Of a stretch of DNA of 64,000 bases, positions 7,975 through 15,806 are shown one piece after another. Where the stretch lies: contig NZ_VTTP01000005.1 in NCBI RefSeq assembly GCF_008364845.1, positions 1 to 64,000 of the forward strand. The letters are read 5' to 3'. Source of the DNA: Actinotalea subterranea. Lineage in GTDB: Bacteria; Actinomycetota; Actinomycetes; Actinomycetales; Cellulomonadaceae. The position numbers were made by a program, and so were the translations under genes. Within the stretch, counting starts at the first letter, position 1. Every line of letters starts with the position of its first letter. Below the pieces are notes generated by a model. It saw nothing but the letters and a program-made list of their open reading frames with translations. It made no database searches and had not been told where the DNA came from.

Positions 7975-9438
7975 ATGGCCAAGCCCTCTGAACGGCTCGC
8001 ACGGGCGATGTCCTTCACCCCTGCGATCAAGGACACGAGCGCCGTGCTGAGCACGGCGCAGACCCTCGACGCAGCAGCCGCTGACCTCCGGCGTATCGCG
8101 GGCGACCTGGGCATGACCGGCATCAGCGCCGACGCAGGCTGGGAGGAGTTCGTCGCCGTCGCGAAGGACCTGAACACGCGCGCGGACGAGTTCACCAAAG
8201 CCGCGAAGGTCGCCGAGAAGGCGGAGGCCGCGGTCGAGCGCGCCCAGCAGGCCTACGCCGACCTGCCCTCGGGTGACCTCGAGCCCTGGCAGAAGGTGGC
8301 GATCGCCGGCGGCGGGATGGTCGTGGCGGGCCCCGCGGGCGCCGTCACCGGTGCGGTCGCGGCGGAGATCTGGGGCAACGAGCGGGAGAAGGAGCGGGAA
8401 GCCGCCGCCCAGAAGGCCCTCGCCGCGCTCGAGCAGGATCTGCAGTCCGCAGCGACTGCCATGCCCACGCCCGCCTCGTCACGCGTCACGCACCGCGGCA
8501 GGGACGGTGACGACGCTGGCGACGACGCCGGATCGGACGGCACGACTCCCCCGGACGGGACAAGGCCGCCCGTTTACCCGATGCCCAGCCCGAACCCGTG
8601 GAACCCCGACGGCCCCTCGGTGATCACAGGCCCCCACGAGATGGGCGACCTCATCTCCCTCGACCCGGTGGCGACCGACAACCCCACGTGGAACCACCCT
8701 GACGTGGACACGCCCACCACCCCGGACTGGACGAACGTCGCGATCGACCCCAACCCCTGGACCCCCGGGGACGGGAACGCAGACGGTGACGTCACCGGCA
8801 CGGTGCCTGGTGGCAGCGGCAACGGCACGGGTGGCGCCGGCACCGGCGTAGGCGGCAGCGGCTACGGCGCGGGATACGGGGGCGCCGGCGGCGCACTCGC
8901 GGGCGGCGTGGGCATCGGCGGCGCGGCGCTCGGAGCAGCGGCCCTCGGCCGCGGCATGCGGGGCATCCTGGGCGGCGCCGGATCAGGATCCGCGGGCGGT
9001 GTCGGTGGGGGCGCAGGTGCGGGTTCGGGTGGCCGCGGCGGCACTGGCCTCGGCGCCGGCTCGCTCGGCAGCTCCGCAGGCCGCTCGGGAACCGCCGGAG
9101 CCGGCCTCGGCGCGGGTGCACGCACCGGATCGGGCCTCGGCGGCACCACGAGCGGACAGTCGGGGCTCGTCGCCGGTAGCTCGACCACTGGCGCGGCCAA
9201 CGGCTCGGCGGCCGGTGGACGCGCGACCGGCATGGCCGGTGGCATGGGTGGCGGCGGCGGAGCGGCGGGCGGAAGCTCGAAGTCGCGCCGCGGCAGCGGA
9301 GGCGGATACCTCGCGCCCGACGTCGACATCGACGACGAGCCCGGCACGACCGCCCTCGGCGCCGGCGCACGCGCAGGTTCCCGTGGCCAGGCCCGCGTCG
9401 AGGCCGCACCCGTCGAGATCGACGACGAGAGCTGGTAG
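7975..9438 (+). CDS. Glycine-rich candidate T7SS substrate with helical N-terminal domain
   Basis: 487 residues, ribosome site GAGAGG seven bases before ATG. Residues ~15-95 are long helices (AQTLDAAAADLRRIAGDL; FTKAAKVAEKAEAAVERAQQ) as in PPE/LXG-like substrates. A hydrophobic Gly/Ala stretch lies at ~106-125 (AIAGGGMVVAGPAGAVTGAV). Residues ~160-280 are Asp/Pro/Trp-rich, ~280-430 are a Gly/Ala/Ser low-complexity region, and the C-terminus carries acidic-aromatic motifs YLAPDVDIDDEP and a terminal EIDDESW. Actinobacterial PPE-like proteins of T7SS loci often end in similar acidic motifs with Trp. No signal peptide is seen, consistent with T7SS export. Last gene before a strong terminator. 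Likely an exported wall or surface protein; not firmly assigned to a family. Confidence 0.8.
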   Translation: MAKPSERLARAMSFTPAIKDTSAVLSTAQTLDAAAADLRRIAGDLGMTGISADAGWEEFVAVAKDLNTRADEFTKAAKVAEKAEAAVERAQQAYADLPSGDLEPWQKVAIAGGGMVVAGPAGAVTGAVAAEIWGNEREKEREAAAQKALAALEQDLQSAATAMPTPASSRVTHRGRDGDDAGDDAGSDGTTPPDGTRPPVYPMPSPNPWNPDGPSVITGPHEMGDLISLDPVATDNPTWNHPDVDTPTTPDWTNVAIDPNPWTPGDGNADGDVTGTVPGGSGNGTGGAGTGVGGSGYGAGYGGAGGALAGGVGIGGAALGAAALGRGMRGILGGAGSGSAGGVGGGAGAGSGGRGGTGLGAGSLGSSAGRSGTAGAGLGAGARTGSGLGGTTSGQSGLVAGSSTTGAANGSAAGGRATGMAGGMGGGGGAAGGSSKSRRGSGGGYLAPDVDIDDEPGTTALGAGARAGSRGQARVEAAPVEIDDESW

Positions 9439-9448
9439 GTCTGCACAC

Positions 9449-9479
9449 GAGCCCCGGGGTCACACGGACCCCGGGGCTC
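9449..9479 (+). terminator. Terminator hairpin after the esx operon
   Basis: Perfect 13-bp inverted repeat GAGCCCCGGGGTC (9449-9461) and GACCCCGGGGCTC (9467-9479) with a five-base loop, 11 bases after the stop of the glycine-rich gene. No U-tract, as is common in high-GC actinobacteria. It should separate the main operon from the decayed copy that begins immediately after it. Confidence 0.85.
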
Positions 9480-9482
9480 AGT

Positions 9483-9802
9483 GCGTTCCGGAGGGGTGTC
9501 GACCGGCCAGGTGTGCACAGTTCATTGGCCCGCTACGCGCCGCAGGGGAGGCGGCTACGGCTCGCGGAGCCTCTGCAGCCGACGGCACGCTCGAAGCAGA
9601 CGCAGATGGAGACGCACAGTGGCCTGGCCACAGTTCTGACCGCCGCCGCACGACGTACGACGTACGCGTCCGTCAGGGGCCACGGGGCCCGACGGACCCG
9701 GTGTTCGTGACGATCGCTCCCGACCCCGCCAGGTGTCGGGGGCGAGGCGCCACCGCCGCCGACAGGGGGATGACGATGGAGGAAGACGTGCGCAGACAGG
9801 CA
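9483..9802 (+). pseudogene. Decayed, internally deleted copy of the esx operon 5' part
   Basis: This 364-base gap between genes holds a relic. Bases about 9483-9620 align with about 5290-5436 (leader and first ~20 codons of WXG100 gene 1): shared runs include TTGGCCCGC and the coding remnant ASAADGTLEADAD versus VSAADGALKAGAD. The start ATG has become ACG (9555-9557 region). The alignment then jumps to the stop of WXG100 gene 2 (TTCTGACCGCC) and continues through the two leader hairpins to the start signals of the small helical protein (AGGGGGATGACGATGG). So nearly all of both Esx genes and then the small helical gene body have been deleted. No functional product is expected, though the translation start may now serve protease copy B. 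Confidence 0.8.
9668..9697 (+). ncRNA. Stem-loop 1, duplicated copy with compensatory change
   Basis: GTCCGTC (9668-9674) pairs with GACGGAC (9691-9697), with an inner GGGCC/GGCCC stem after a two-base bulge. Compared with 6026-6055, one C-G pair has become G-C and one U-G pair has become C-G, so pairing was kept while sequence changed. It lies in the leader of protease copy B. Confidence 0.55.
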
Positions 9803-11209
9803 ATGACCGCTCATCGCACGCCGCTGCGACGGCACCGTGGCGCCCCGCGCACCCTGACTCTCGTGGCCCTGCTGGGCCTCGCCGCTACGTGCGCCGCGAC
9901 CCTTGGCAGTACCTCTGCCGTCGCCGCGTCCCAGCCTTCGGCGGCGGGCACCAGCGCGTCCGCGTCGCCACTCGCGGCCGTGGTCGACCCGAGCGCCGAG
10001 GGTCTGTGGTACTACACCGCCCCGGGCCTGGAGGGGATCCACCGGTCGGTGACCGGCGAGGGGATCACCGTCGCCGTGATCGACGGACCGGTGAACGTCC
10101 AGGCGCCCAGCCTCGTGGGCACCGACCTCGTGACACAGCCACGGTCCGGGTGTGACGAGGAGGACGGCTCGAAGGGCGCGGGCGGAGGAGTGTCCACGGA
10201 CGTCCGTGCCGAGCACGCCACGGGGATGATCTCCCTCATCATCGGCAACGGTGCGGGTGCCGACGGCCAGCCGGGCGTCCTGGGCGTCGCCCCCGGCGCG
10301 CGGGTCCTGCACTTCTCCCGGTACGACGAGGATGGGTGCTACGGCCCGAACGACAGTTTCACGGGCTTCGCCGACGCTGTCGACGACGCCATCGCCGCCG
10401 GCGCCGACATCATCAGCAACTCCTGGAGCAGGGAGTACGGCGTCGGCACCGACATCGAGAACGAGGCCCTCGCCCGCGCCCAGCGCGAGGGAGTGATCGT
10501 CGTCGCAGCCAGCCCGCACGACGGCTCCGACGCTCTGCAGTGGCCGGCGAGCGCCAACGGTGTCATCGCCGTCGAGTCCGCGGACGCCTCGCTCCAGCGC
10601 TCGGACAACGCCGTCGCGAGCCCCCAGCTGGGCGTGGTCGCCCCGGGTGAGGGCATCCGTTCGCTGCGCTGGTCCGACGGTGCCTGGAACACGTACGACC
10701 TGACGAACGGGTCCTCCAACGCGACCGCCTGGACCGCCGGTGCCCTCGCCCTCGCCTGGTCCGCGCACCCGGACGCGACCGCCAACCAGATCATCCAGTC
10801 CCTGCTGCGCACCACCTCCGGGCACAACGGCGAGCTGCTACGCGACGACACCTGGGGCTACGGCGTCGTCAACGTCGACGCCATGGTCACCACCGACCCC
10901 ACCACCTACCCCGACACCAACCCCCTGCTCCTGCAGGGCGAGGGCCTCCAGCCCTCCTACGAGGACGTGCTCGGTGGGGGACAGACCGCGACACCCGCAC
11001 CGGACCAGACACAGACCCCGACAGCCGCACCCAAGCCCGAGCGCGGCGACAAGCGAACCGACACAGACGGCCTCAGCCCCCTGCTGCTCGTCGGGGGCGG
11101 CGCCCTGGCCCTAGCACTGGTCGCGGGAGTCGTTGTCGCCGTCGTCCGCTCACGCCAGCGACCCGGCCCACCGAACCCGCCCACATTCACCGCACCACGA
11201 GCACCGTGA
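9803..11209 (+). CDS. Mycosin-like S8 protease, tandem copy B
   Basis: 468 residues if started at ATG 9803, the position equal to the start of copies A and C (MTAHRTPLRRH). The frame is open upstream: GTG 9788 (five bases after GGAGG) and ATG 9776 are better placed for ribosomes and would add 5 or 9 residues taken from the deleted small helical gene. Signal peptide to about residue 42, S8 domain, Pro/Thr linker, C-terminal membrane helix. Catalytic candidates Asp94, His138 (in EHATGM, where the canonical Gly after His is Ala) and Ser305 (NGSSNATA). The oxyanion Asn position is Pro238 (AASP). Preceded by the decayed esx copy and followed 18 bases later by copy C. No promoter was recognised after the 9449 terminator. 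Confidence 0.82.
   Translation: MTAHRTPLRRHRGAPRTLTLVALLGLAATCAATLGSTSAVAASQPSAAGTSASASPLAAVVDPSAEGLWYYTAPGLEGIHRSVTGEGITVAVIDGPVNVQAPSLVGTDLVTQPRSGCDEEDGSKGAGGGVSTDVRAEHATGMISLIIGNGAGADGQPGVLGVAPGARVLHFSRYDEDGCYGPNDSFTGFADAVDDAIAAGADIISNSWSREYGVGTDIENEALARAQREGVIVVAASPHDGSDALQWPASANGVIAVESADASLQRSDNAVASPQLGVVAPGEGIRSLRWSDGAWNTYDLTNGSSNATAWTAGALALAWSAHPDATANQIIQSLLRTTSGHNGELLRDDTWGYGVVNVDAMVTTDPTTYPDTNPLLLQGEGLQPSYEDVLGGGQTATPAPDQTQTPTAAPKPERGDKRTDTDGLSPLLLVGGGALALALVAGVVVAVVRSRQRPGPPNPPTFTAPRAP
10694..10948 (+). repeat. 255-bp direct repeat shared by protease copies B and C (unit 1)
   Basis: Read by eye, 10694-10948 is identical to 12089-12343. Neighbouring parts of the two genes are clearly diverged, so the identity reflects recent duplication or gene conversion in the 3' half of the protease genes. 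Confidence 0.8.
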
Positions 11210-11227
11210 GCGACGAGAGGAACCCAC

Positions 11228-12604
11228 ATGACCGCTCATCGCGCGCCGCTGCGACGGCACCCGAACGCCGCACGCACCCTGGCCCGCGCGGCCCTGCTGG
11301 GGCTCGCCTCTACGTGCGCCGCGACCCTCGCGAGCACCTCGGCGGTCGCGGCGCCCCAGCCCTCGGCGGCGGGCACCAGCGCGTCCGCGTCGCCTCTCGC
11401 GACCGCGGTCGACCCGAACGCCGAGGGCCTGTGGTACTACACCGCCCCCGGCCTGGAGGAGATCCACCAGTCGGTCACCGGCGACGGGATCACCGTCGCC
11501 GTGTTCGACGGAGCGATCAACGCGCACGCACCGAGCCTCGTCGGCACCGACCTCGCGACAGACCCCCTCGCCAGGTGCGAGGGACAGGGCCCCTCGAACG
11601 CCTCGAACAGCGCGGAGGCCGAGCACGCGACCAGCATGGTGTCGCTCATCATCGGCAACGGCATGGGAGCGGACGGCCACCCGGGCGTGCTGGGCGTCGC
11701 GCCCGGCGCACGGGTCCTCCACTATCCCGTGACGGACGAGGAGTCCTGCTACGGGACCTTCGACGGCTTCGCACTCGCCGTCGAGGACGCCATCGCCGCC
11801 GGGGCGGACATCATCAGCAGCTCGTGGAGCACGATGGCCGGCATTGACGAGTGGGACGCTGCGCTTGCTCTCGCCCAGCGTGAAGGGGTGATCATCGTCG
11901 CGGCCAGCCAGCAGGATGGTTCCGGCCGGTTCGAGTGGCCGGCGAGCGCCAACGGGGTCATCGCCGTCGAGTCCGCCAATGCCTCGCTCGAGCTGCCCGA
12001 CGCCGCCGTGGCGAGCCCTCAGCTGGGCGTGGTCGCGCCTGGTGATGGCATCCGCTCGCTGCGCTGGTCCGACGGTGCCTGGAACACCTACGACCTGACG
12101 AACGGGTCCTCCAACGCGACCGCCTGGACCGCCGGTGCCCTCGCCCTCGCCTGGTCCGCGCACCCGGACGCGACCGCCAACCAGATCATCCAGTCCCTGC
12201 TGCGCACCACCTCCGGGCACAACGGCGAGCTGCTACGCGACGACACCTGGGGCTACGGCGTCGTCAACGTCGACGCCATGGTCACCACCGACCCCACCAC
12301 CTACCCCGACACCAACCCCCTGCTCCTGCAGGGCGAGGGCCTCGAGCCCTCCTACGAGGACGTGGTCGGCGCAGGCCAGACCGCAACACCCGCACCGGAC
12401 CAGACACAGACCCCGACAGCCGCACCCAAGCCCGAGCGCGACGACAAGCGAACCGACACAGACGGCCTCAGCCCCCTGCTGCTCGTCGGCGCAGGCGTCC
12501 TGGCCCTCGCCCTGGTCGCGGGAGTCGTCGTCGCCGTCGTCCGCTCCCGCCAGCGACCCGGCCCACCGAACCCACCCACACACACCGCACCACGAGCACC
12601 CTGA
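11228..12604 (+). CDS. Mycosin-like S8 protease, tandem copy C (mosaic)
   Basis: 458 residues, ATG 11228 with the GAGAGG site also found before the 7975 gene. Same layout as copies A and B: signal peptide to about residue 42, S8 domain, linker, C-terminal membrane helix. Catalytic candidates Asp94 (VFDGAI), His133 (EHATSM), Ser295 (NGSSNATA); oxyanion position Gln228 (AASQ), as in A. The N-terminal third and the 3' part resemble copy B, whereas residues ~219-268 (QREGVIIVAASQQDGSGRFE and following) resemble copy A. The junction near codon 272 (PGDGIRSL) marks a switch to the B-like segment, including the 255-bp identity. This looks like gene conversion among the three. Convergent with the minus-strand FHA gene 25 bases away. 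Confidence 0.85.
   Translation: MTAHRAPLRRHPNAARTLARAALLGLASTCAATLASTSAVAAPQPSAAGTSASASPLATAVDPNAEGLWYYTAPGLEEIHQSVTGDGITVAVFDGAINAHAPSLVGTDLATDPLARCEGQGPSNASNSAEAEHATSMVSLIIGNGMGADGHPGVLGVAPGARVLHYPVTDEESCYGTFDGFALAVEDAIAAGADIISSSWSTMAGIDEWDAALALAQREGVIIVAASQQDGSGRFEWPASANGVIAVESANASLELPDAAVASPQLGVVAPGDGIRSLRWSDGAWNTYDLTNGSSNATAWTAGALALAWSAHPDATANQIIQSLLRTTSGHNGELLRDDTWGYGVVNVDAMVTTDPTTYPDTNPLLLQGEGLEPSYEDVVGAGQTATPAPDQTQTPTAAPKPERDDKRTDTDGLSPLLLVGAGVLALALVAGVVVAVVRSRQRPGPPNPPTHTAPRAP
12089..12343 (+). repeat. 255-bp direct repeat shared by protease copies B and C (unit 2)
   Basis: Identical by eye to 10694-10948; see the copy C entry for its mosaic relation to copies A and B. Confidence 0.8.
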
Positions 12605-12629
12605 GCGACGGCGGCAGCCGTGGGGCGGC

Positions 12630-14189
12630 TCAGCGGATCGCGTGCACCGTGAACGTGCGTTCGCCGAGGCGAACCGTGCCGCCCTCGGGCACGGTCAGGC
12701 GCTCACCGGGAACGCCCTGGAGCGACGACCCGTCAGCGCCCAGCACGAACGTCCCGTTGGCCGAGCCGTTGTCCTCCACCCAGAACCCACCGGCGTCGAG
12801 GCCGAACCGCGCGTGCGTGCGCGAGAGCGACCGTCCCGGGTCGTCGATCTCGATGACGTGGTCCACGACCTCGCCCTCGGGCGCCTGCGGACGACGCCCG
12901 ACGTAACCCGTTCCCGACACCGTCATCGCGACACCCGTGTCGAGCGTGACGACGTACGACGTCGCAGCTCCGAGCGCCGGTGCCGACGCCACCGGTGCGG
13001 CCGGGGCAACAGGGAGCGGCTGCGCGACGGGCTCCACCGGAGCCGCAGGGCCGACCGGACCCGCAGGACCGGGGCTGGGTGGTGCCGGTGGAAGCGACTG
13101 CGGGGGGCCGACCAGCGCCCCGACGGGTACCGCGGGCCCGACGTAGGCCCCAGGCGCCGCGTAGGCCTCAGGCTCCGCGTAGGCCCCAGGCCCGGCGTAG
13201 GTCTCGGGAGCGACTGCGACGACGTCGGGCGCCGACACGACGACGGGTGGGACGAACTCAGGGGGCGCGACGTCCGTGATCCGCAGGGCCCGCACGTCGA
13301 CGACGACCGTGCGCGCCGCCTTGTCGTGCCACCCCTGACGCCGGCCCGTCGCGTCGAAGGCGCCCGAGGCCACGAGGAACCACTGCCCGACGCCGAGCAC
13401 GAGGTGGCTCGCGCCGAGCAGGAGCGCCCGGCCGACGGCCCGGCCCAGCCCCGGCGCGTACGGCGTCTCGAGCTTCGCCGTGCGCAACCCCAGCACGGCG
13501 TTGCCGATGGTGCGCCCGCTGCGCGCCTCCCACACGACGAGACCCGCGGCGAGCTCGCCGGCGGCGAGGGCGGCGTACACCGGGCTCTGCGTCAGCCCCA
13601 GGACGGCACCCGAGACGATGCCGGCCGCGAGGGCGTCGAGGGCGTAGGCCCCCACGCGGCGTCCTGCACCGGCGGGCGTGACGCCGTCGAACGCTGGACC
13701 GAGCGAGATGTGGTGGGCGGGAGCCGGGGCGCCGGGCGCCGGCACGTACGCGCCAGCCGACGCACCGGTCTGCCCGGGTGCGTGGTGGGACCCGGGCGGG
13801 GCGGGCGGCCCCGGCACGAACCCACCCGTCTGGGGGCCGAGCGCGGAGAACGGGTCCTGCGCACCCGCGAGCGCGCCGTAGCCCTGGGTGCCGTACCCCT
13901 GCGCGCCGTAGCCCTGGGGTGCTCCACCGGCGCCGTAGCCGTAGCCCTGGGTCCCCGGCTGGGTGGCGACCGCTCCGCGCGCCGCCTCGCCGGCGGCAGC
14001 ACCGTGCCCGGCGCCGCGGGTGGACCGCCGGTCGCGGCGTCGTCCACCCCACTGCTGACCGTCGTCGACGACCGGGGCGATGACAGTGACGGCTGCGAGA
14101 GGCCCGCCACAGCGGGTGCAGAAGGCGCTGCCGGGCGCGACAGGCGCCTGGCAGGTCGGGCAGTGCTGCTGCGCCGTCGGAGCGCTCAC
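12630..14189 (-). CDS. Zinc ribbon - RDD - FHA domain protein
   Basis: 519 residues, GTG start 14189 with GGAGG upstream. Four cysteines near the N-terminus (Cys10, 13, 24, 27: CPTC and CTRC) form a zinc ribbon. Then a Gly/Tyr/Gln-rich low-complexity region (AQGYGTQGYG-type repeats), an RDD membrane domain about residues 165-300 ending in GRRQGWHDKAARTVVV, a Pro/Ala-rich linker with AYAxPGAY-type repeats, and a C-terminal FHA domain about 415-519 (GYVGRRP, RSLSRTHARF, DNGSANGTFV). The FHA binds phosphothreonine, so the protein could tether a kinase-controlled partner to the membrane. Its position inside the T7SS locus and the PP2C/kinase/FHA genes at 30745-34798 suggest a phosphorylation input to secretion (inference). 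Confidence 0.85.
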   Translation of the reverse strand: MSAPTAQQHCPTCQAPVAPGSAFCTRCGGPLAAVTVIAPVVDDGQQWGGRRRDRRSTRGAGHGAAAGEAARGAVATQPGTQGYGYGAGGAPQGYGAQGYGTQGYGALAGAQDPFSALGPQTGGFVPGPPAPPGSHHAPGQTGASAGAYVPAPGAPAPAHHISLGPAFDGVTPAGAGRRVGAYALDALAAGIVSGAVLGLTQSPVYAALAAGELAAGLVVWEARSGRTIGNAVLGLRTAKLETPYAPGLGRAVGRALLLGASHLVLGVGQWFLVASGAFDATGRRQGWHDKAARTVVVDVRALRITDVAPPEFVPPVVVSAPDVVAVAPETYAGPGAYAEPEAYAAPGAYVGPAVPVGALVGPPQSLPPAPPSPGPAGPVGPAAPVEPVAQPLPVAPAAPVASAPALGAATSYVVTLDTGVAMTVSGTGYVGRRPQAPEGEVVDHVIEIDDPGRSLSRTHARFGLDAGGFWVEDNGSANGTFVLGADGSSLQGVPGERLTVPEGGTVRLGERTFTVHAIR

Positions 14190-14280
14190 GCGTCCCCCTC
14201 CTGGTCACGCGGGGCGGCGCTCGAGGCTGCCCCGAGCGGCCACAGCGTAGCAACGCGCGCGGTCACCGGGCGGGCGCCGT

Positions 14281-15663
14281 TCAGCCCGACGTCAGGAGGC
14301 GGAAGGTCTCGATCGCGCCCGCCGCGACGAGTGCCGCCGGGAGCGCGAGCGCGATGCCGAGGGCCTCGAGGACGTCCGCGAACCGGGAGAACCCGACCGA
14401 CCGCCACCCTCGCCCGATCGGCAGGCTCAGGGCGACGACGCCGAGGCCCAGGCCGAGCGCGACGACCGTGCCCAGCAGCGCACGGTCCCCGGCACCGACC
14501 GTGCCCAGCGTCGCGAGCTCGAGCAGGAGCGCGACGGCGGCGACGCGGGGCGCCCAGCGCACGAGCACGCCGCGCGTCGTGCGGGGAGACAAGGCGAGCA
14601 CGAGCAGGACCAGGACGCACGCACCGAGAGCCGCCCACCCGGTGAGGGTCCCGGGCTCCGCGGCGGCGAGCAGGAACGGGGCGCTCAGCGGCGCGGTGAG
14701 GCTCAGGATGACCGTGCCCGCGTCGCGTCGCTGCTCGGCGCTGCGCACGGTGCGCCGGACCATCCGGTCGTTCACGGCACCGAGGGGCTCCCGCACGGGG
14801 GTGCGCACAGCGAACGCGGTGCGCGCCACGTGCGTGACGTCCACGAGCTGGTCGTCCGGGACGTCGACGCACAGGGTCGGCAGCGCACGCAGCGCGAGCG
14901 GGACCCCGCCGAGCAGCACGGCGGCCGCGAGCGCGGCGGGCACGGCGAGGAGGAGGGTCGCGGCGCAGGCCGCTGCCGCGACACCGAGCACCACGACGAG
15001 CACGACGGCGAGGTCTGCCGCGGCGTCCCGCGTGCGACGCGCCGTACCCCACCGGGCGGCCGCGACCGCCGTGGCACCGGCCAGGGCCGCGACGGCCATG
15101 AGGCGCCCCGACGCCGCGAGCGCGGGGTCGACCGTCACGGCGCCCGCGGCGGCACCGGCGAGCGTCGCCACGACCGTCGGCCACGTCGCACCGAAGGCGC
15201 CAGGCCGGCTCGGCAGGACCGCGAGCGCGAGCGCCGCGAGGCCCACGCCGACAGCGAGCCCGAGACGGTCGGAGGCGCTCGACGCCGCCGAGCCGTCGAC
15301 GATGCCGAGGGCCACGACCGCGACCAGGACGACCGCTCCGGCGCCGGCGACCCCGAGCCACCAGGGCGAGGCGACGGGCCTCGACACGGCGGGGTCGTGC
15401 GCGGCGTGGCCGCCCTGCGTGGCGCGTGCGACGGGTGTGCGCGTGACGACGTGCAGCACGGCGCCGTCGGGCAGCTCGTCGCCCGTCGTGGAGTACAGGT
15501 CCACCTGCCGGCCCGCGGAGTCGACGATCGTCAGTCCCGGGTCGTCGAGGTCGACGTCGACCTCGCGCAGCACCTCGTAGAGCGGAACCCCCGAGGGGAT
15601 CGCGACGTCGACGGTGCGCGAGCCGACGCGCAGCCCTACGCGGGCCCGAACGGGTGCATTCAC
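14281..15663 (-). CDS. Second EccD-like T7SS membrane protein
   Basis: 460 residues, GTG start 15663. Residues 1-85 form a ubiquitin-like (YukD) domain (ARVGLRVGSRTVDVAIPSGV; DLYSTTGDELPDGAVLHVV); residues ~98-455 contain about eleven hydrophobic helices with a cytoplasmic loop around 250-300 (VREPLGAVNDRMVRRTVRSA). This is the EccD plan, but sequence similarity to the eccD at 3714-5063 is low by eye. No EccE gene is in the window, so this protein may fill another membrane role or form a mixed EccD pair. Divergent from eccC with 143 bases between starts, and followed by the FHA/RDD gene 91 bases downstream, probably as one unit. Confidence 0.78.
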   Translation of the reverse strand: MNAPVRARVGLRVGSRTVDVAIPSGVPLYEVLREVDVDLDDPGLTIVDSAGRQVDLYSTTGDELPDGAVLHVVTRTPVARATQGGHAAHDPAVSRPVASPWWLGVAGAGAVVLVAVVALGIVDGSAASSASDRLGLAVGVGLAALALAVLPSRPGAFGATWPTVVATLAGAAAGAVTVDPALAASGRLMAVAALAGATAVAAARWGTARRTRDAAADLAVVLVVVLGVAAAACAATLLLAVPAALAAAVLLGGVPLALRALPTLCVDVPDDQLVDVTHVARTAFAVRTPVREPLGAVNDRMVRRTVRSAEQRRDAGTVILSLTAPLSAPFLLAAAEPGTLTGWAALGACVLVLLVLALSPRTTRGVLVRWAPRVAAVALLLELATLGTVGAGDRALLGTVVALGLGLGVVALSLPIGRGWRSVGFSRFADVLEALGIALALPAALVAAGAIETFRLLTSG

Positions 15664-15806
15664 ACCGTCTTCCCCCTGAGAGCCGCGCCACGCCTGGACG
15701 CGCTCATATTAGGGTGTGCGCCGGGGGCAGCACGCCCCTCGGCCGTGCTGCGAGTGTCGGGCTCGGCTCAGCACCCAGGCGGCGCCGGCCGAGAGCGAGC
15801 ACCACG
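15664..15806. promoter_or_regulatory. Divergent promoter region eccC / eccD-like
   Basis: 143 bases between the two starts. The only AT-rich patch is CATATTAG at 15705-15712, which reads TAATAT on the minus strand and could be a -10 element for the eccD-like gene; no matching -35 stands out. For eccC the ribosome site is weak (GAGCGA). Confidence 0.35.

Noticed and set aside
8999-9802. Long open frame upstream of and in phase with protease copy B
   Set aside because: It reads through the glycine-rich gene in the wrong frame and through a terminator; only the last few codons before 9803 are plausible as a start extension.
5064-12629. Mobile element as the cause of the duplicated protease block
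   Set aside because: No transposase, terminal inverted repeats or tRNA target was found; unequal crossing-over between tandem copies explains the layout.
15654-15806. Upstream start for EccC adding 51 residues
   Set aside because: The extra residues are Arg/Pro-rich non-coding sequence over the divergent promoter; EccC proteins start near MTAAPTHSQ.
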